A stretch of DNA of 8,445 nt. Origin: an uncultured Cellvibrio sp. (lineage in GTDB: Bacteria; Pseudomonadota; Gammaproteobacteria; Pseudomonadales; Cellvibrionaceae). The translations under genes and the position numbers were made by a program. Positions 5,639-8,445 of the stretch are shown piece after piece. The stretch covers positions 1 through 8,445 of the forward strand of contig CAMLRI010000064.1 in NCBI GenBank assembly GCA_946482385.1, read 5' to 3'. The notes under the pieces are model-generated. The model had not been told where the DNA came from and made no database searches. It worked only from the letters and a program-made list of their open reading frames with translations. Positions within the stretch are counted from its first letter, which is position 1; the number at the start of each line of letters is the position of its first letter.

Positions 5639-7779
5639 TAGTTCAGCTCCAACCAGACACTGCGGCCTTCCAGCGGGTAGTCGCCGGGAATCTCGCCACT
5701 GCTGGGCTCGCGGGCATCGGCATCGGCGATATTGCGCAGGCTCATGGCCAAATCCAGGTTGGGCAACAACTGCTCGCGGCTGAGGCGCAGGTTGGCCAGG
5801 GTGTAGTCGTCTATAGGGGTGCGGCTATCTGTCGCCAATCGCTCGCGGTCGGCCACCCATTTAACCTGGCCGTAAACCAGCCACTGGGGGGCAAACTCCC
5901 AGCTGCTGGAAAGCTGCAAAAGTTGGCCAGGGGCATCGGCAATACTCTGGTTGCTGGCCTGGTCGCGGGCATCCTGCCAGGCGTAACCCAGGTTGAGCCG
6001 CCACGACGGCAGGGGGTTCCAATGCAACTCCCACTCCAGGCCCTTGCCCTTTTGGTCGCGGGCGTTGCGCGCGGTGCGGGTGGGGGCGCCTGGGTCCTGC
6101 ACAAACTCGATCATATCCTCGGCCTGGTAACCGAACAGGGTAAGTGTGGTTTGCAGCTGCTGGCTGTGGCGATAGTTAAAGGCCAGCTCCAGGGTGTCTA
6201 TCTGCTCGGGCTTGAGCGAGCTATTGCCCAGGGAGACAGGGTTGTTTTTGTAACCCAGCTCGGAAAAAGCCGGGGCGCGGAAGGCGCTGCCATACATCAA
6301 CTTGCTGGTAAAACTCTGGTTGACCGACCACACCAGCGCCACCCGCGGGTTGGTGGTGCCGCCAAAATCCGAATAGTCGTCGTAGCGTACGCCGGTAGTT
6401 AGCTCCAGGTTGGGGCTCAGGCGCCACTCATCCTGCAGCGATAAATAGCGGATGTTGCGGGAACTGGATGCGATAAACACATAGGGGCCGTTGCTTACAT
6501 CCACCAGGGTGCCATCCACCATATCCGGGTCGCCCAGAATCACCCCCGGGCCGTAATTTTTGCGCTCGCTGGAATCCAAAGACTGGCGGCGCACGCCCAC
6601 CGCCAGGCGCAGGCGGTGGTTATCCCAGCCGCTGTAGCTGGCGATATAGTCGATCTTGGTTTCCTCGGTTAGCCCGCCCGGGTTGCCGATATAACCATCG
6701 GGAAAGCTGATCAGGTTGGTGGAGCCAAAATCCAGGTTGCCATCATCCCCTATGGGCAGCAGGGCCCCGGCGGGAAAGAGGTTGAACCACACCTCCTGAT
6801 CGTAATAGAGGTAGCTGAGGGACAGGCTGTTGTCCCAGCCCTGGGGGTCGCTGTTGAAGCGGTAGCTGTAATCCGCCAGCCACACATTGCCATCCTGCCA
6901 GCCCTTGGCGTCCAGTGCCTGGGCACCGCCGGCGCCCAAACCGGCATCGCGCGACAACCAGTTCCACAGGTTGAGCTGCCAGCGCTCGCTGTTCAGCGCC
7001 ATATGGCTATCGAGCAGCTCATAGCGGGTAGCCAGGGCACCGGGTGCCAGGGAGGCCTGGGTGCCGGTGTAGAAGTCAAAAATGCTTTGCAAATCGGCAT
7101 CTACCCGCCGTCCGGAATCGCCATTGCTGGTTTGGTAGGTCATGTCCAATGCCAGGCCTATATCGCCCCAGCGGCCAGCGGTTTCCAACCACAGCTCGCG
7201 CGCGCCAAAGGAGCCAGTACCGCCGCCCATGCGGGTGGCGTCAATGGCGGCGGCATCCTTGGTGATGACATTGATCACCCCGGAATAGGCATCAGCACCG
7301 TAAATGGCCGACCCAGGGCCGCGGATCACCTCCACCCGCTCAATACTGGTGACCGGCAGGCGAAATAGCGTGGGCCGCCCGCCCTGCAAGCTGGACTGCA
7401 CCGGCACGCCATTGAGCAGCAACAAAACATGGGGGTTAAAGCCGGTGTGTATACCGCGAATGGAATAGACGGGCTCCAAACGGCTAAGGGAAGAGAGGGA
7501 AACATGCAGGCCGGGAATGGTTTCCAGCACCTCGTCGAGGTGGCGGGCGCCCATGGCGCGGATATCGGCAGCATTGATGACCGAGGCCGAGGCCGGCGCG
7601 CGGTCCAGGGGAGTGCTGTTGCCGGTGGCGATGGAGATCTCCACCTGCGCCAGCTCAGCCAGGGAGAGATTAAAAATATCCCCCTCCGCCGTTACCGGTT
7701 GGCCCAGAGCCATAGCCGGCAAGAGCGCTGGCGCCAGCCACAGCAGTGGGCGCCCCCGGGGGAAAAACACAGTCATCAT
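5626..7779 (-). CDS. TonB-dependent outer-membrane receptor
   Basis: 717 residues, a normal size for the family. Residues 1-26 are a signal peptide with a hydrophobic core (LLWLAPALLPAMALG, cleavage likely before Q27). VEISIATG (46-53) is a plausible TonB box. The plug domain runs about 60-175 and has the family hallmarks TSIERVEVIRGPGSAIYGADAYSGVINVIT. The rest is the 22-strand beta barrel, with typical YLSLQDEWRLSPNLELTTGVRYDDYSD and SKLMYGSAFRAPAFSELGYKNNP segments and a final SVWLELNYRLD strand. There is no N-terminal STN signalling domain, so it is a transporter rather than a FecA-type transducer. The protein ends in Leu-Asp instead of the usual aromatic residue. It imports a ligand by proton-motive-force coupling through TonB; iron chelates, cobalamin and sugars are all known ligands in this family and none can be chosen here. 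AAGGT at 7787-7791 gives a ribosome binding site 8 bases before the ATG; a second in-frame ATG follows directly. It is the first gene of a likely operon with the two citrate-synthase-like genes. Confidence 0.95.
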   Translation of the reverse strand: MMTVFFPRGRPLLWLAPALLPAMALGQPVTAEGDIFNLSLAELAQVEISIATGNSTPLDRAPASASVINAADIRAMGARHLDEVLETIPGLHVSLSSLSRLEPVYSIRGIHTGFNPHVLLLLNGVPVQSSLQGGRPTLFRLPVTSIERVEVIRGPGSAIYGADAYSGVINVITKDAAAIDATRMGGGTGSFGARELWLETAGRWGDIGLALDMTYQTSNGDSGRRVDADLQSIFDFYTGTQASLAPGALATRYELLDSHMALNSERWQLNLWNWLSRDAGLGAGGAQALDAKGWQDGNVWLADYSYRFNSDPQGWDNSLSLSYLYYDQEVWFNLFPAGALLPIGDDGNLDFGSTNLISFPDGYIGNPGGLTEETKIDYIASYSGWDNHRLRLAVGVRRQSLDSSERKNYGPGVILGDPDMVDGTLVDVSNGPYVFIASSSRNIRYLSLQDEWRLSPNLELTTGVRYDDYSDFGGTTNPRVALVWSVNQSFTSKLMYGSAFRAPAFSELGYKNNPVSLGNSSLKPEQIDTLELAFNYRHSQQLQTTLTLFGYQAEDMIEFVQDPGAPTRTARNARDQKGKGLEWELHWNPLPSWRLNLGYAWQDARDQASNQSIADAPGQLLQLSSSWEFAPQWLVYGQVKWVADRERLATDSRTPIDDYTLANLRLSREQLLPNLDLAMSLRNIADADAREPSSGEIPGDYPLEGRSVWLELNYRLD

Positions 7780-7852
7780 AGTGGCTACCTTGTTAACAGC
7801 AGCGGCATCCCTAAGGGGGCTTACACCTATCCTGTGCCCGATACTTCACCTG

Positions 7853-7869
7853 AGGGCTATACCAGCCCT
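7853..7869. promoter_or_regulatory. Perfect hairpin in the leader of the receptor operon
   Basis: AGGGCT (7853-7858), a 5-base spacer and AGCCCT (7864-7869) form a perfect 6-pair inverted repeat 74 bases upstream of the receptor ATG. If transcription starts near 7907 it lies in a leader of about 128 bases. No T-run follows in either direction. It could be an RNA stem or a protein-binding site. Confidence 0.4.
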
Positions 7870-7913
7870 ATATACCGCGTTCTAATTGCACCCTAAGAGT
7901 TAATCTGCGCCGC

Positions 7914-7941
7914 GTTTTATCCAGCGCGGGCAATCTATCAA
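7914..7941 (-). promoter_or_regulatory. Candidate sigma-70-type promoter for the receptor operon
   Basis: On the minus strand TTGATA (7941-7936) and TAAAAC (7919-7914) are separated by 16 bases. The first matches the -35 consensus at 5 of 6 positions, the second the -10 consensus at 4 of 6. Transcription would begin near 7907. A second candidate -10, TATATA at 7869-7874, has only a weak -35. The 262-base spacer 7780-8041 holds no gene that I can see. Besides these elements it contains two CCCTAAG copies (plus strand 7809-7815 and 7891-7897) and an AT-rich stretch 7931-7980. Confidence 0.35.
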
Positions 7942-8041
7942 AAAAACATAAAAATCAGATTATCAGTGTTTTTGGCACTAAGACATACAAAGATAGATGA
8001 GCCGTCGTCCAATGCAACGAAGCCCGTGTTTTTTATTGTAG

Positions 8042-8445
8042 CTATGCCTCCAGTTCAGCAGCATCCTCCTGGCACGCCGGTTCAGTCGCCTGGATGGGCA
8101 AGGGCAGTTCCACGATAAAGGTGGAGCCTTTGCCCAGTTCGCTCTGCACCCGAATGCTGCCGCCCATCAACTCGCACAGCTGGCGGGTAATCGACAGCCC
8201 CAGGCCACTGCCCTGGTATTTGCGCGTGGTGCTGCTGTCGGCCTGGCGGAAGGGATCGAAAATATGCTGCTGTTGCTCCGCCGTCATGCCTATGCCGGTA
8301 TCGGCCACGCTCAGGTAGATGCGATCCGGCTGGTGCAGAGCGCAAATACGCACCTCGCCACCGCTGGAAAACTTGCAGGCGTTGCCGAGCAGGTTGATCA
8401 GAATGTGCAGGATTTTTTCCGGGTCGGCCAAGGGTAGAAAGCTGC
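8042..8445 (-). CDS. Sensor histidine kinase, C-terminal ATPase domain (5' end outside window)
   Basis: The frame is open to the window edge and ends at 8042, so only about 134 C-terminal residues are seen. They form a HATPase_c domain with all ATP-binding boxes: N box ILINLLGNACKFS, G1 box DTGIGM, F box FDPFRQADSS and G2 box GSGLGLSIT. The protein ends soon afterwards (QATEPACQEDAAELEA) with no C-terminal receiver or HPt domain. It therefore autophosphorylates a His in the missing upstream part and passes the phosphate to a separate regulator. The input domains, His box and membrane segments are outside the window. It reads in the same direction as the receptor operon 262 bases downstream and may sense something related to it, but no response regulator is adjacent in view. 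No clear terminator follows its stop. Confidence 0.92.
   Translation of the reverse strand, partial: SFLPLADPEKILHILINLLGNACKFSSGGEVRICALHQPDRIYLSVADTGIGMTAEQQQHIFDPFRQADSSTTRKYQGSGLGLSITRQLCELMGGSIRVQSELGKGSTFIVELPLPIQATEPACQEDAAELEA

Noticed and set aside
5452..6402. Long plus-strand open frame (316 codons) opposite the receptor and first enzyme genes
   Set aside because: It is a GC-driven antisense shadow: low-complexity Gly/Ala/Gln/Val composition, no domain, no ribosome binding site, and it opposes two clear genes.
7780..7870. Cobalamin riboswitch before the receptor gene
   Set aside because: The conserved B12-box core and surrounding pattern could not be found; only short generic stems are present.
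7910..7929. CCGCG/CGCGG inverted repeat as a terminator for the histidine kinase
   Set aside because: Only 5 pairs around a 10-base loop with no T-run downstream on the kinase strand; it also overlaps the candidate promoter.
7953..7966. GATAAT-like hexamers resembling a Fur iron-regulator box upstream of the receptor
   Set aside because: Only one good hexamer and one poor one with the wrong spacing, about 180 bases from the start codon. Not enough to claim iron control.
8028..8036. T-run as a terminator
   Set aside because: It is on the plus strand, where no gene ends nearby, and no stable stem precedes it.

Overview
The window is dense, high-GC bacterial chromosome with short spacers, good Shine-Dalgarno sequences, a Gram-negative TonB-dependent outer-membrane receptor and a large two-component/c-di-GMP regulator. 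This fits a free-living gammaproteobacterium, perhaps a Cellvibrio-like one. The assignment rests on gene style only and no marker gene fixes it.

Layout. Plus strand, 1-3900: the C-terminal end of a thiamine-diphosphate enzyme of the acetolactate synthase type (1-495); a 113-base spacer with a strong inverted repeat; a GTG-started 844-residue regulator with REC-REC-PAS-GGDEF-EAL domains (609-3143); then a compact toxin-antitoxin pair, a MazE/AbrB-like antitoxin (3243-3464) and a Doc/Fic-family toxin (3475-3900). Minus strand, 8445-3891: the C-terminal end of a histidine kinase (8445-8042); a 262-base spacer with a candidate promoter and a hairpin-forming leader; then an apparent three-gene operon of a TonB-dependent receptor (7779-5626) and two citrate-synthase-fold proteins (5583-4750 and 4769-3891). 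The two strands converge, and the toxin and the last operon gene overlap by 10 bases at their 3' ends.

How the genes may work together. The regulator should make and/or break down c-di-GMP in response to phosphorelay input at its second receiver; its first receiver looks degenerate. The toxin-antitoxin pair is a self-contained module. The receptor operon is the most unusual part: an outer-membrane importer is followed closely by two different citrate-synthase-like proteins. Read by eye, the first keeps two active-site-type histidines but has Thr at the usual catalytic Asp. The second lacks both histidines and has Asn at that Asp. They may form a mixed-subunit enzyme acting on an imported or exported carboxylate or on a CoA thioester, possibly controlled by the kinase just upstream. 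The chemistry and substrate cannot be read from the sequence.
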